DNA of 64,000 nt from Achromobacter deleyi (GTDB taxonomy: Bacteria; Pseudomonadota; Gammaproteobacteria; Burkholderiales; Burkholderiaceae_B). A program made the position numbers and the translations under genes. Below are positions 52,032 through 61,451 of the stretch, in pieces. The notes under the pieces were generated by a model. That model was not told the DNA's origin. It saw nothing but the letters and a program-made list of their open reading frames with translations, and ran no database searches. The stretch covers positions 330,242-394,241 of the forward strand of contig NZ_CADIJO010000004.1 in the NCBI RefSeq assembly GCF_902859705.1, written 5' to 3'. The first letter of the stretch is position 1; each line of letters opens with the position of its first letter.

Positions 52032-53210
52032 TCAGGCGGTTTCGTTGAACAGTTCGCGGCCGATCAGCATGCGGCGGATTTCGCTGGTGCCGGCGCCGAT
52101 CTCGTACAGCTTGGCGTCGCGCCACAGGCGGCCCACCGGGTAGTCGTTGATGTAGCCGTTGCCGCCCAGGATCTGCACGCCCTCGCCTGCCATCCAGGTG
52201 GCTTTTTCGGCCGTGTACAGGATCAGCGCGGCGCAGTCCTTGCGCACCTGGCGCACGTGTTCGGCGCCCAGGCGGTCCAGGTTCTTGCCCACCTGGTAGC
52301 AGAAGGCGCGGCTGGCTTGCAGGGTGGTGTACAGGTCGGCGACCTTGCCCTGGATCAGCTGGAATTCGCCGATGGCCTGGCCGAACTGCTTGCGTTCATG
52401 GATGTACGGCACTACCACGTCCATCACGGCCTGCATGATGCCGACCGGACCGCCGGACAGCACGGCGCGTTCGTAGTCCAGGCCGCTCATCAGCACCTTC
52501 ACGCCGCCGTTGACCTGGCCCAGCACGTTTTCTTCGGGGATTTCGCAGTCCTGGAACACCAGTTCGCCGGTGTGGCTGCCGCGCATGCCCAGCTTGTCCA
52601 GCTTCTGCGCCACCGAAAAGCCCTTGAAGCCCTTTTCCACCAGGAAGGCGGTGATGCCGCGCTGGTGCGCTTCGGGGTCGGTCTTGGCGTAGACCACCAG
52701 GGTGTCGGCGTCGGGGCCGTTGGTGATCCACATCTTGGTGCCGTTGAGCACGTAGCGGTCGCCCTTCTTGTCGGCGCGCAGCTTCATGCTGACGACGTCC
52801 GAACCGGCGCCGGGTTCGCTCATGGCCAGGGCGCCCACGTGTTCGCCCGAGATCAGCTTGGGCAGGTACTTGGACTTCTGGGCCGCGGTGCCGTTGCGGT
52901 TGATCTGGTTGACGCACAGATTGGAGTGCGCGCCATAGGACAGGCCGATGGAGGCGCTGGCGCGAGAGATTTCTTCCATCGCGACCATGTGGGCCAGATA
53001 GCCCATGTTGGCGCCGCCGTACTCTTCGCCGACCGTCATGCCCAGCACGCCCAGGTCGCCGAATTTGCGCCAGAGATCCATGGGGAACTGGTCGCTGCGG
53101 TCGACTTCGGCGGCGCGCGGCGCGATCTCGGCTTGCGCGAAGGTGCGCACCGCGTCGCGCAGCATGTCGAGATCTTCGCCCAGGTCGAAATTCAGGCCGG
53201 GAAGGTTCAT
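52032..53210 (-). CDS. ivd: isovaleryl-CoA dehydrogenase
   Basis: This 392-residue flavoprotein oxidises isovaleryl-CoA to 3-methylcrotonyl-CoA, the substrate of the carboxylase encoded downstream. The acyl-CoA dehydrogenase blocks [15 protein letters not shown] and [22 protein letters not shown] are clear. The usual C-terminal catalytic Glu of this family is replaced (YEIGAGTSE), and a Glu at 247 in [11 protein letters not shown] is present; this swap is diagnostic of isovaleryl-CoA dehydrogenases. It is the first gene of the operon and lies behind a LiuR-type palindrome. Confidence 0.95.
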   Translation of the reverse strand: MNLPGLNFDLGEDLDMLRDAVRTFAQAEIAPRAAEVDRSDQFPMDLWRKFGDLGVLGMTVGEEYGGANMGYLAHMVAMEEISRASASIGLSYGAHSNLCVNQINRNGTAAQKSKYLPKLISGEHVGALAMSEPGAGSDVVSMKLRADKKGDRYVLNGTKMWITNGPDADTLVVYAKTDPEAHQRGITAFLVEKGFKGFSVAQKLDKLGMRGSHTGELVFQDCEIPEENVLGQVNGGVKVLMSGLDYERAVLSGGPVGIMQAVMDVVVPYIHERKQFGQAIGEFQLIQGKVADLYTTLQASRAFCYQVGKNLDRLGAEHVRQVRKDCAALILYTAEKATWMAGEGVQILGGNGYINDYPVGRLWRDAKLYEIGAGTSEIRRMLIGRELFNETA

Positions 53211-53331
53211 CGCTGTCTCCGTGATAGTGGGTACTTACATTTTTATGGGCGCCAGCTACCGCGCCACGGTTCGTCGCGTGATCCCATGATGCGCCGATCG
53301 GCGGGGGCTACGCAATGATGCACCGCAAATA

Positions 53332-53354
53332 TTACGTTTACGTAAACGTAAATT
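53332..53354. promoter_or_regulatory. LiuR-type operator upstream of ivd
   Basis: TTACGTTTACGTAAACGTAA (53332-53351) is a perfect 20-base palindrome. The 19-mer GTTTACGTAAACGTAAATT (53336-53354) is repeated exactly at 56536-56554 beside the MerR-type regulator gene. It lies between the divergent ivd and M20 peptidase genes. LiuR of proteobacteria is known to bind TTTACGTAAACGTAAA-like sites, so this links the operon to that regulator. Confidence 0.85.
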
Positions 53355-53456
53355 TGAGTCGGGTTTTCCCTAGGCAAATGTTTGCGTCCCGGGGGAAGCG
53401 CGCTGGGTACTATTCCAGCCGATCCTTGAAACCTGAAATTTGTGACGGAGTAAGCG

Positions 53457-54635
53457 GTGCTCGAACTATCCGATCTGGACGATATTGTGGCGCTGCGGCG
53501 TGACCTGCATGCCCATCCCGAGCTCTGCTACGAAGAGCACCGCACCGCCAAGGTGGTGGCCGACGCCCTGGGCGGCTGGGGCATCGAGACGCACACCGGC
53601 ATCGCCAAGACGGGCGTGGTCGGGGTGATCAAGCGCGGCACCTCGGACCGCGCCATCATGCTGCGCGCCGACATGGACGCCCTGCCGATGCAGGAAGAGA
53701 ACCAGTTCGACCACCGCTCGCGCCACGACGGCAAGATGCACGGCTGCGGCCACGACGGCCACACCGCCATGCTGCTGGCCGCGGCCCGCCACCTGCAGCA
53801 GGCCGGCGGTTTCGACGGCACGGTGTATTTCTGCTTCCAGCCCGCCGAAGAAGGCGGCGCGGGCGGGCGCGCGATGATCCAGGACGGCCTGTTCGACCGC
53901 TTCCCCTGCGAAGCCGTGTTCGGCATGCACAACTGGCCGGGCCTGGCGGCCGGCACGTTCGGCGTCTGCGCCGGCCCGATGATGGCGGCGGCCAATGGCT
54001 TCAAGATCACCGTGCGCGGCAAGGGCGGCCACGCGGCCGCGCCGCAGGACTGCGCCGACCCCGTGCCGGCGCTGTTTGCCATCGGCCAGGCGTTCCAGAC
54101 CATCCTGACCCGCAGCAAGCGGCCGCTGGACGCCGCCGTGCTGTCCATCACCCAGGTGCAGGCCGGCGGCAGCGTGATCAACGTGATTCCCGGCAGCGCC
54201 TGGCTGGGCGGTTCGGTGCGCGCCTACAGCACCGACGTGGTCGACCTGATCGAACGCCGCATGCACGAGATTGCCGGCAGCATCGCCGCGGCCCACGGCT
54301 GCGAGGCCGACGTGTATTTCGAACGCCGCTATCCGGCCCTGGTGAACACCCCGGCCGAAACGGATTTCTGCATGGAGGTCATGCGCGACGTGGCCGGCGC
54401 CGACGGCGCGCGCGTCATCGAGCCCGTGATGGCGTCCGAAGACTTCGCCTTCCTGCTGCAGGCCAAGCCCGGCTGCTACGTGTTCCTGGGCAATGGCGAC
54501 GGCGAGCACCGCATGGCGGGCCACGGCCTGGGCCCATGCATGCTGCACAACGCCAGCTACGACTTCAACGACGCCCTGATTCCGGCCGGCGCGGCCTATT
54601 GGATCCGCCTGGCGCAGCGCTATCTCGCGGCCTGA
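53457..54635 (+). CDS. M20 family amidohydrolase (hippurate hydrolase-like)
   Basis: This 392-residue metallohydrolase would cleave N-acyl or N-aroyl amino acids. It has the usual M20D blocks: RRDLHAHPELCYEEHRTA, LRADMDALPM, HGCGHDGHTAMLL for metal binding and the catalytic Glu in QPAEEGGAGGRAMI. The start is a GTG at 53457, with GGAG seven bases upstream. It is divergent from ivd, so the LiuR site may affect it. It is followed by a Bug receptor gene 92 bases on. Confidence 0.9.
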   Translation: MLELSDLDDIVALRRDLHAHPELCYEEHRTAKVVADALGGWGIETHTGIAKTGVVGVIKRGTSDRAIMLRADMDALPMQEENQFDHRSRHDGKMHGCGHDGHTAMLLAAARHLQQAGGFDGTVYFCFQPAEEGGAGGRAMIQDGLFDRFPCEAVFGMHNWPGLAAGTFGVCAGPMMAAANGFKITVRGKGGHAAAPQDCADPVPALFAIGQAFQTILTRSKRPLDAAVLSITQVQAGGSVINVIPGSAWLGGSVRAYSTDVVDLIERRMHEIAGSIAAAHGCEADVYFERRYPALVNTPAETDFCMEVMRDVAGADGARVIEPVMASEDFAFLLQAKPGCYVFLGNGDGEHRMAGHGLGPCMLHNASYDFNDALIPAGAAYWIRLAQRYLAA

Positions 54636-54727
54636 TTCCGGCATCACTACGGACGCCGGGGCGCCCTGACGCTTTTTTTGCAACACGCTTTACCTGACGC
54701 AGTGCTACGCAACATCACAAGGAAAGT

Positions 54728-55696
54728 ATGAAAAAGAAGATGCTGTTCACGGCCGCGGGGGCGGCCCTGGCAATCATGGCGGGCGGGGCAATGGCCCAGA
54801 CCTGGCCGGCCAAGCCCATCACCCTGGTCGTGCCCTACACCGCCGGCGGCAGCGCCGACGCGATCGGGCGCCGCCTGGGCGACGTGCTGCGCAAGGAAGC
54901 CAACGCTACCGTCATCGTGGAAAACAAGCCGGGCGCGGGCGCATCCGTGGGCACCGATTTCGTGGCGCGGGCCCAGCCTGACGGCACCACGCTGCTGCTG
55001 GCTTCGACCAGCCCGCTGACCATCTTTCCGCATCTGGCCAAGACCAACTACGACCCGATGAAGGACCTGACGCCGGTGGCCAGCGTGGCCGTGGCGCCTG
55101 TCGCCATCGTGGCCACCAAGGCGTTGCCGGTGAAGGACTTCGCCGGCCTGATTGACTACGCCAAGTCGCACCCGGACGGCGTGCGCTACGGTACGCCCGG
55201 CCAAGGCACCGTGGCCCATATCGGCATGGCGGCGCTGACGGCGCAGACCGGCACCAAGATGCTGCACGTGCCCTACCGCGGCAACAGCCAGGCGCTGACC
55301 GACGGCCTGGGCGGCGTGGTAGAACTGCTGGTGGTGAACACCGACGTGGTACTGCCGCACGTGGCCAGCGGCGCGCTCAAGCCGCTGGCGGTGATGGCGC
55401 CCGAACGCCTGGCCGCCTGGCCCGATGTGCCCACCATGGCCGAACTGAAGCTGCCGCAGGCCCAGTACTACTCGAACTTCGGCATCTTTGCGCCGGCCAA
55501 CCTGCCGCCGGCCGTGTCCGGCCCCTTGCAGGCCGCCCTGGCCAAGGCCGTGGCCAGCCCGGAATTCAAGGACCTGCTGGCCAAGTCGTACCTGCAGCCG
55601 GGCACCGCGTCGGGCGAGGCCTTCGCCAAGCAGGTGCAGGCCGAATTCGCCAACAATGCCCGCCTGATCAAGGAAGGCAACATCAAGGCCGAATGA
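54728..55696 (+). CDS. Bug family tripartite tricarboxylate transporter substrate-binding protein
   Basis: This 322-residue receptor has a Sec signal (MKKKMLFTAAGAALAIMAGGAMAQ) and the family start WPAKPITLVVPYTAGGSADAIGRRLGD, with VIVENKPGAGASVGTDFVARAQPDGTTLLLAS. It lies downstream of the M20 amidohydrolase on the same strand and may capture that enzyme's substrate or product. A strong terminator follows. Confidence 0.92.
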   Translation: MKKKMLFTAAGAALAIMAGGAMAQTWPAKPITLVVPYTAGGSADAIGRRLGDVLRKEANATVIVENKPGAGASVGTDFVARAQPDGTTLLLASTSPLTIFPHLAKTNYDPMKDLTPVASVAVAPVAIVATKALPVKDFAGLIDYAKSHPDGVRYGTPGQGTVAHIGMAALTAQTGTKMLHVPYRGNSQALTDGLGGVVELLVVNTDVVLPHVASGALKPLAVMAPERLAAWPDVPTMAELKLPQAQYYSNFGIFAPANLPPAVSGPLQAALAKAVASPEFKDLLAKSYLQPGTASGEAFAKQVQAEFANNARLIKEGNIKAE

Positions 55697-55721
55697 TCGG
55701 GGGCGCCTGAACAGGCGCTGC

Positions 55722-55767
55722 CAAGAAAAAGGCGCGCGTTCCTTGCGGATCGCGCGCCTTTTTCTTG
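55722..55767. terminator. strong bidirectional terminator
   Basis: A perfect 17-bp stem, CAAGAAAAAGGCGCGCG (55722-55738) and CGCGCGCCTTTTTCTTG (55751-55767), has a 12-base loop. T-rich tracts occur in both directions. It lies between the convergent Bug receptor and ynfA genes and serves both. Confidence 0.93.
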
Positions 55768-55798
55768 ACGCCAGGTCGAGGCCGCGAGGGACGATGCG

Positions 55799-56131
55799 TC
55801 AGCCGCCGCGCGGCCCGAACATGATGACCAGCATGCCGGCCAGGCACAGGCCCACGCCGACGTAGTCGCTGGCGCTGGGCCGCACGCCGTCCACCGCCCA
55901 CAGCCACAGCAGCGCCATGCCGATATAGACGCCGCCATAGGCCGCATAGACGCGGCCGGACGACGTGGGGTGCAGGGTCAGCAGCCAGGCGAACAGCGCC
56001 AGGCTGAGCGCGGCGGGCGCGAGCAGCCAGATGGAATGGCCGCGCCGCAGCCACAGGTAAGGCAGGTAGCAGCCGACGATTTCGGCCAGGGCGGTCAGGA
56101 TGAAGAGCGCCAGGGTTTGCAGCATGCCCAT
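55799..56131 (-). CDS. YnfA family membrane protein (UPF0060)
   Basis: This 110-residue protein has four hydrophobic segments and the family features [21 protein letters not shown] and [20 protein letters not shown], with the C-terminal [20 protein letters not shown]0060/YnfA proteins resemble small multidrug resistance exporters, and some have been linked to drug efflux. It lies 10 bases after the MerR-type gene on the same strand, so they are probably cotranscribed. An ATG two codons in (56125) is an alternative start. Confidence 0.9.
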   Translation of the reverse strand: MGMLQTLALFILTALAEIVGCYLPYLWLRRGHSIWLLAPAALSLALFAWLLTLHPTSSGRVYAAYGGVYIGMALLWLWAVDGVRPSASDYVGVGLCLAGMLVIMFGPRGG

Positions 56132-56141
56132 GATGCCGCCC

Positions 56142-56522
56142 TCAGGGATGCTGCGCGAGCAGGTCGCGGCACTGGCGTTCCTGCACCGCGATTTCCTGCA
56201 AGGTGTCTTCGATGTCGCGGCGCTGCTGTTCGAGCGTGGCGCGGTGTTGTTCCAGCACGGTCAGGTATTGGCGCAGCTGCACTTCGGTGTCGCCCGGACC
56301 GTCGTACATGTCGATCAGCGTCAGGATCTCGGACAGCTGCAAGCCCAGGCGCTTGCCGCGCAGGGCCAGTTTCAGGCGCGTGCGGTCGCGCGGCCCGAAG
56401 ATGCGGTTGCGGCCCTCGCGCGCCGGGCTGACGATCCCCTGGTCTTCATAGAAGCGGATCGTGCGGGGCGTGACGTCGAACTCGCGGGCGAGCTCGGAGA
56501 TGGTCCAGGTTGACGAGGGCAT
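56142..56522 (-). CDS. MerR family regulator, LiuR-like
   Basis: This 126-residue regulator has an N-terminal MerR helix-turn-helix ([37 protein letters not shown], residues ~6-42) and a long C-terminal coiled coil. The domain has no metal-binding cysteines at the usual MerR/CueR positions. Sequence style and its adjacent site match LiuR, the regulator of leucine and isovalerate catabolism. Its own start is 14 bases from a copy of the 19-mer operator, so it probably autoregulates and also controls ivd and the divergent MBL-fold gene. Confidence 0.85.
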   Translation of the reverse strand: MPSSTWTISELAREFDVTPRTIRFYEDQGIVSPAREGRNRIFGPRDRTRLKLALRGKRLGLQLSEILTLIDMYDGPGDTEVQLRQYLTVLEQHRATLEQQRRDIEDTLQEIAVQERQCRDLLAQHP

Positions 56523-56535
56523 GCGGCGTGTGGCA

Positions 56536-56554
56536 GTTTACGTAAACGTAAATT
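56536..56554. promoter_or_regulatory. LiuR-type operator between regulator and MBL-fold genes
   Basis: GTTTACGTAAACGTAAATT is identical to 53336-53354. It includes the 12-base palindrome GTTTACGTAAAC (56536-56547). It lies 14 bases from the MerR-type start and 42 bases from the divergent MBL-fold start, and probably controls both. Confidence 0.85.
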
Positions 56555-56595
56555 ATGATGACTTGACCCGATCGTCAAGCGTGGAGAGCGAGGCA

Positions 56596-57663
56596 ATGAA
56601 CCCCAACGAACAGAAGCTGCAGTATCCCTGGGCCGATTTCCAGCCCGAGGCCGGCCGGGCGCACACGGTGGCCGAAGGCGTGAAATGGATCCGCATGCCG
56701 CTGCCGTTCGCGCTGGATCATATCAACCTCTGGCTGCTGCGCGACAACATCGACGGCCGCGACGGCTGGACCATCGTCGACTGCGGCATCTCGCGCGACG
56801 AGGTCAAGACGCTGTGGGAAGACGTTTTCAAGAACGAGCTTGAGGGCCTGCCCGTACTGCGCGTGCTGGTCACGCACATGCATCCGGACCACATCGGCCT
56901 GGCCTATTGGCTGTGCGAGCGCTGGAACGCCCGGCTCTGGATGACGATGACCGACTTCATGGTGGCGTCGCTGTGGTCGTCGCGCCGCAATGAGGCCGGC
57001 GGCGGCCCCGGCGGCCAGTCCGCGGTGGACCACTTCGCGCGCCACGGCCTGACCGACCCGGACGCGCAGGAACAGATCCGCCAGCGTGCCAACTACTTCC
57101 CGAACCTGGTGCCGGCCGTGCCGTCGCGCTACACCCGCATCATGCACGGCGACCAGGTGCGCATCGGCGGACGCGATTGGCGCGTCATCGTGGGCTACGG
57201 CCACGCGCCCGAACACGCCTCGCTGCATTCGCCGGACCTGGGCGTGCTGATCTCGGGCGACATGGTGCTGCCGCGCATTTCCACCAACGTCAGCGTGTTC
57301 GACTACGAGCCGGACGCCAACCCCCTGCCCCTGTACCTGAGGTCGCTGGATGGCTACGCCGACGTGCCGCGCGACACGCTGGTGTTGCCTTCGCACGGCC
57401 GCCCGTTCAAGGGCCTGCACGAGCGCATCGCGCAGCAGCACGAGCACCACCGCGACCGCCTGGCCGAAGTGCTGGAGGCCTGTGCGGTGCAGCCGCAGTC
57501 CACCTCGGACATCGTGCCGGTGCTGTTCAAGCGCAAGCTGGACCTGCACCAGTTGACCTTCGCCATGGGCGAGGCGCTGGCGCACTTGCACGCGCTGTAT
57601 TTCGAAGGCAAGTTGACTCGGGCAGAAGGCGCCGACGGCATCGTGCGGTTCTCGGCGGCCTGA
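56596..57663 (+). CDS. MBL-fold metallo-hydrolase
   Basis: This 355-residue protein has the metallo-beta-lactamase fold. The metal motif is THMHPDH (H94, H96, D98, H99), with further ligands in GHAPEHASL and LISGDMVLPRIS. A C-terminal extension (~290-355) is helical. The ATG at 56596 opens a conserved-looking MNPNEQKLQYPWADF. Placement next to a LiuR-type site suggests a role in acyl-CoA or thioester metabolism, but the substrate is unknown. Confidence 0.88.
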   Translation: MNPNEQKLQYPWADFQPEAGRAHTVAEGVKWIRMPLPFALDHINLWLLRDNIDGRDGWTIVDCGISRDEVKTLWEDVFKNELEGLPVLRVLVTHMHPDHIGLAYWLCERWNARLWMTMTDFMVASLWSSRRNEAGGGPGGQSAVDHFARHGLTDPDAQEQIRQRANYFPNLVPAVPSRYTRIMHGDQVRIGGRDWRVIVGYGHAPEHASLHSPDLGVLISGDMVLPRISTNVSVFDYEPDANPLPLYLRSLDGYADVPRDTLVLPSHGRPFKGLHERIAQQHEHHRDRLAEVLEACAVQPQSTSDIVPVLFKRKLDLHQLTFAMGEALAHLHALYFEGKLTRAEGADGIVRFSAA

Positions 57664-57736
57664 TCGCCGCCGTTGTCGTCACCGGAGTTCTTGGCGGGGC
57701 CTGGCGCGAACGCCCGGCCCGCGCCGAACAGCGCGG

Positions 57737-58363
57737 CTAGCGCGACGACGTGGCCAGGCGCACCGCCAGGCCCACGAACACCAAGGCCGCAATGCGGTTG
57801 AGCCAACGCTTGGCCGTGACCGAGCGCTGCAGCAGTTCGCCGAACGCGCCCGAGAAGAAGGCGATGGCGCCGAACACCAGCAGCGTCGCCAGCATGAACA
57901 CGGCGCCCAGCTGCACTGTCTGCCAGCCCACCGGGCCCAGCTTGGGCGAGGTGAACTGCGGCAGGAACGCGAAGAAGAACAGCAGCACCTTGGGATTGGT
58001 CAGGTTCATGACGATGCCGCGCCGATACAGCGCCGACGTCTTCATCGGTGCGGGCCGCTGGCCGTCTTCGGCATGCACCGGCGCGCGCAGGATCTGCCAG
58101 GCCAGATAAGCCAGGTAGGCCGCGCCGGCCAGCTTGAGCACGGTGAAGGCCACCGGCGACGCGGCGAACAGCGCGGCCAGGCCCAGCGCCACCGCGGCGG
58201 TGTGGCCCATCAGGCCCGTGCACAGGCCCAGCACCACGAACAGCCCGGCCTTGCGTCCCCAGATGGCCGATTGCATCAGCACGAACAGGTTGTCGGGGCC
58301 GGGCGTCAGGGACAGCAGCACGGCAATGCCGAAGAACGCGGTCAGGGATTCAAGGGGCAGCAT
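57737..58363 (-). CDS. LysE/RhtB family amino acid exporter
   Basis: This 208-residue membrane protein belongs to the LysE/RhtB export family. Typical blocks are LLSLTPGPDNLFVLMQSAIWGRKAGLFVVLGLCTG near the N-terminus, and GIVMNLTNPKVLLFFFAFLPQF in the middle. Six hydrophobic segments are visible. It converges with the MBL-fold gene and is divergent from the nitroreductase gene. The exported amino acid is unknown. Confidence 0.92.
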   Translation of the reverse strand: MLPLESLTAFFGIAVLLSLTPGPDNLFVLMQSAIWGRKAGLFVVLGLCTGLMGHTAAVALGLAALFAASPVAFTVLKLAGAAYLAYLAWQILRAPVHAEDGQRPAPMKTSALYRRGIVMNLTNPKVLLFFFAFLPQFTSPKLGPVGWQTVQLGAVFMLATLLVFGAIAFFSGAFGELLQRSVTAKRWLNRIAALVFVGLAVRLATSSR

Positions 58364-58455
58364 GAGGGTCTCGCGAAGGTCGGCCGGCGCCTTGCGCGCC
58401 GGAAATGAACTGGCATCATACGAGGAAATAAATGCGAAGCCACGAAGGAGACACC

Positions 58456-59151
58456 ATGTCCGCTGTACCGGAATCCACCGCGCGTCCCGATGCCGCGCTT
58501 GAAGACTGGCTGCGCGCGCGCCACAGCTGCCGCGCCTTCCTGCCCGATGCGGTGCCGCGTGCAGTCATCGAACGCATCCTGACGCTGGCCGCGCGCACCG
58601 CGTCGTGGTGCAACTGCCAGCCTTGGCAGGTGACGGTGGCCTCGGGCGAAGGCGCCCGCCGCTTGAGCCAGGCATTGCAGCAACGTGCGCAGCAGCCGGG
58701 TTTCACGCCCGACTTTCCGTTTCCACGCGAGTACCAGGGCGACTACCTGGCCCGGCGCCGCGAATCGGGCTTCCAGCTGTACAACGCGGTGGGCGTGGCC
58801 CGCGGCGACCGCGAGGCCTATCGCCGCCAGGAACTGCGCAACTTCCAGCTGTTCGATGCGCCGCACGTGGCCATCATCACGACCGACGAGGCCCTGGGCG
58901 AATACGGCGCCATCGATTGCGGCGGATACGTCGCCAATTTCCTCCTGGCGGCGCAAGCCAATGGCGTGGCCACCGTGGCCCAGGCGTCGCTGGCGATGTA
59001 CCCCGAGGTGCTGCGCGACGCACTCGGCCTGGCGGCCGACCGCCGCGTGGTGTGCGCCATTTCGTTCGGCTATGCCGATACCGCCCACCCCGCCAACAGC
59101 TACCGCACCCGCCGCGCGGACCTGGCATCGACGGTGCGCTGGGTCGACTAG
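58456..59151 (+). CDS. nitroreductase family protein
   Basis: This 231-residue FMN enzyme belongs to the NAD(P)H-dependent nitroreductases. It shows LRARHSCRAFLPDAVPRAVIERIL near the start for FMN binding, TASWCNCQPWQVTV, and the C-terminal SFGYADTAHPANSYRTRRA. The ATG at 58456 has the SD GAAGGAG; an upstream in-frame ATG at 58432 lacks one. Natural substrate is unknown; quinones and nitroaromatics are typical. It is followed 94 bases later by metC on the same strand. Confidence 0.9.
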   Translation: MSAVPESTARPDAALEDWLRARHSCRAFLPDAVPRAVIERILTLAARTASWCNCQPWQVTVASGEGARRLSQALQQRAQQPGFTPDFPFPREYQGDYLARRRESGFQLYNAVGVARGDREAYRRQELRNFQLFDAPHVAIITTDEALGEYGAIDCGGYVANFLLAAQANGVATVAQASLAMYPEVLRDALGLAADRRVVCAISFGYADTAHPANSYRTRRADLASTVRWVD

Positions 59152-59245
59152 GCCTGCTCGTTCACAAGGGCATGGGGCGACAGCCCCGCCCGCTCCTGAT
59201 ATGGTTCTGGATTCCCGTCCTAACGCCAAGCATTCCCCTCTGAAG

Positions 59246-60439
59246 ATGCCTACCAAACACATCGATACGGTTCTGCAGCATGCGGGCACCGCCCCGTTCA
59301 ATCCCGAGACCGGCACGGCGCCGGTGCCGCTGCCGCCGATGCGCGCCAGCACCGTACGGTTCGAGAACCTGGCCGCGCTGGAAAAAGCCCAGCGCAGCAA
59401 GGCCGCGGGCGGCCGCGCCACCACCTATGGCCGCATGGGCATGGACACGCACGCGGCGCTGGAACAGGTGTTTGCGCAGCTGGAAGGCGGCACGCATGCC
59501 TACCTGGCGCCGTCGGGCCTGTCGGCCATGACGATGGTGATGCTGGCGCTGTGCTCGGCGGGCGACCACGCCTTGATTTCCGACTGCGTCTACGGCCCGA
59601 TGCGCGAGCTTGACGATGCCGTGCTCAAGCGCATGAACATCAGCGTGACCTACTTCGCCGCGGGCGAAGACCTGGACGCGCTGGTGCAGCCCAACACCAA
59701 GCTGCTGTATGTGGAATCACCCGGCTCGCTGCTGTTCGAGATGCTCGACATGGGCGCCATGGCCGCGTTCGCGCAGCGCCGTGGCCTGGTGCTGGCCACC
59801 GACAACACCTGGGGCTCGGGCTACATCTACCGGCCGCTGACGCTGGGCGCGCAGGTGTCCATCATTGCCGGCACCAAGTACGTGGGCGGCCATTCCGACC
59901 TGATGCTGGGCGCGGTGGTCACCAATGACGAAAAGATTGCCAAGCAACTGAACCGCACGCAGTACGCGATGGGCTATTCCATCAGCGCCGACGATGCCTG
60001 GCTGGCGCTGCGCGGCGTGCGCACCATGCCCATCCGCATGGCGCAGCATGCGCGCCACGCGCTGGAAATCTGCGCGTTCTTCAAGGGCCGCCCCGAAACC
60101 GTGCGCCTGTTCCATCCGGCGCTGCCCGAAGACCCGGGCCACGCCCTGTGGCAGCGCGATTGCACCGGTTCGAACGGCATGCTGTCGGTCGAACTGCGCC
60201 TGTCGCCCGCGGCCGCGCGTGCGTTCGTCGATGCGCTGGAACTGTTCGGCATCGGCTTCTCGTGGGGCGGCTATGAAAGCCTGGTGCAACTGGTGTCGCC
60301 CAAGGACCTGTCGCATCACCGCTATTGGGGCGAAGGCCAGAACGCGCTGGTGCGCCTGCACATCGGCCTGGAGTCGCCGCTGGACATCATCGCCGACCTG
60401 ACGCAGGCGCTGGAAAAGGCGGCGGCAGTACAAGGTTGA
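59246..60439 (+). CDS. metC: cystathionine beta-lyase
   Basis: This 397-residue PLP enzyme would cleave cystathionine to homocysteine, ammonia and pyruvate in methionine synthesis. It has the Cys/Met metabolism PLP signature with the Schiff-base Lys in SIIAGTKYVGGHSDLMLGAV, and the preceding ATDNTWGSGYIYRPL. YGRMGMDTHAALEQVFAQLEGG binds substrate. The start is the ATG at 59246. Other gamma-family lyases are possible, but the overall pattern fits proteobacterial MetC. Confidence 0.9.
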   Translation: MPTKHIDTVLQHAGTAPFNPETGTAPVPLPPMRASTVRFENLAALEKAQRSKAAGGRATTYGRMGMDTHAALEQVFAQLEGGTHAYLAPSGLSAMTMVMLALCSAGDHALISDCVYGPMRELDDAVLKRMNISVTYFAAGEDLDALVQPNTKLLYVESPGSLLFEMLDMGAMAAFAQRRGLVLATDNTWGSGYIYRPLTLGAQVSIIAGTKYVGGHSDLMLGAVVTNDEKIAKQLNRTQYAMGYSISADDAWLALRGVRTMPIRMAQHARHALEICAFFKGRPETVRLFHPALPEDPGHALWQRDCTGSNGMLSVELRLSPAAARAFVDALELFGIGFSWGGYESLVQLVSPKDLSHHRYWGEGQNALVRLHIGLESPLDIIADLTQALEKAAAVQG

Positions 60440-60473
60440 CGTCGTTCATGGGGCGCAACGGGCTAGTTCGCCT

Positions 60474-61451
60474 TCAAACCGCCTCGGCCCGTATCCAGGC
60501 GCCGATGCGCGCCGCGATGTCGTCGCTGTTGTCGTCCATCATGGGCATGTGCGAATTGCCCGCGATGCCCATGCCGGCCAGGCGCCACGTCGCGACGTGC
60601 GCGCCGTGCGCCGCCAGTTGTTCCGCATAGGCCTGCCCCGCCTGGCACAGGCGGGTCCAGAGCGGCGTGGCGTCCAGATAGTCGCCATAGACGAACAGGA
60701 ACGGCTTGCCCGCCACGCTGGCGGGCGCCACCGCTTCCGAGAACCCCGACGGCTCGATGCCGATCACCCCTTGCACCAGGTCCGGCCGCGCTTGCAGCGC
60801 GCGGTAGGCGACTTCGCCGCCATGGCTGTGCGCCAGCACCAGGCACGGGCCGATGCGCTCCAGCGCCGCGCAAAACCCGGCCAGCGCCGCATCGTTGTTG
60901 CCCAGCCAGCGCGGTACCGCGTGGCGGATGAAGGCATCGAAGGCCTGCACCGGAAAGCGCTGGCCATCGAAGGCGCGGCGCTGCGCATAGTCGCTCGCTT
61001 GGCCGAAGCGAAACAGCGACCAGCTTTCTTCGGCGTTGCGCACGATGGGCGATTCGGGCCATACCTCTTCGAACGGCGTCCAGCCCGCGCGGCCACGTTC
61101 GACGTTGTCGACCACGTACACCGCATGGCCTTGCCGCAGGAAGTGCTGCACCCAGCCGGGCCGCCCGTCAGGCGTCTGTTCCCACATGGCGCCGGTCATG
61201 CCGCCGCCGTGCAGCAACACCAGCGGTAGCGGGTGCCGCCGCTCGGCGGGAATGAAGTACTGCACGTAGGCCTGTTCCACGTGATACAGGCCGTTGGGGT
61301 CGTACGGCAGCGACGCGGTGCGGGTAAAGGCGATCTCGCGCGGCGGGCGCCCTTCGATGCGCACCTGCCGCCCGCCGGCGTAGAAGCTGCCGAAGTCGGC
61401 CAACGCCAGCGGCGGGGAAAACGTCTGATTTATTTCTTGACCAGCGGGCAT
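60474..61451 (-). CDS. alpha/beta hydrolase
   Basis: This 325-residue protein has the alpha/beta hydrolase features: VLLHGGGMTGAMWEQTPDG with the oxyanion HGGG, the nucleophile Ser in LAHSHGG, and the C-terminal His in GNSHMPMMDDNSD. No signal peptide is present. It overlaps the end of the LivK-type receptor gene by 22 bases, so the two are cotranscribed. The receptor may deliver an ester or amide substrate to it. Its substrate is unknown. Confidence 0.87.
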   Translation of the reverse strand: MPAGQEINQTFSPPLALADFGSFYAGGRQVRIEGRPPREIAFTRTASLPYDPNGLYHVEQAYVQYFIPAERRHPLPLVLLHGGGMTGAMWEQTPDGRPGWVQHFLRQGHAVYVVDNVERGRAGWTPFEEVWPESPIVRNAEESWSLFRFGQASDYAQRRAFDGQRFPVQAFDAFIRHAVPRWLGNNDAALAGFCAALERIGPCLVLAHSHGGEVAYRALQARPDLVQGVIGIEPSGFSEAVAPASVAGKPFLFVYGDYLDATPLWTRLCQAGQAYAEQLAAHGAHVATWRLAGMGIAGNSHMPMMDDNSDDIAARIGAWIRAEAV

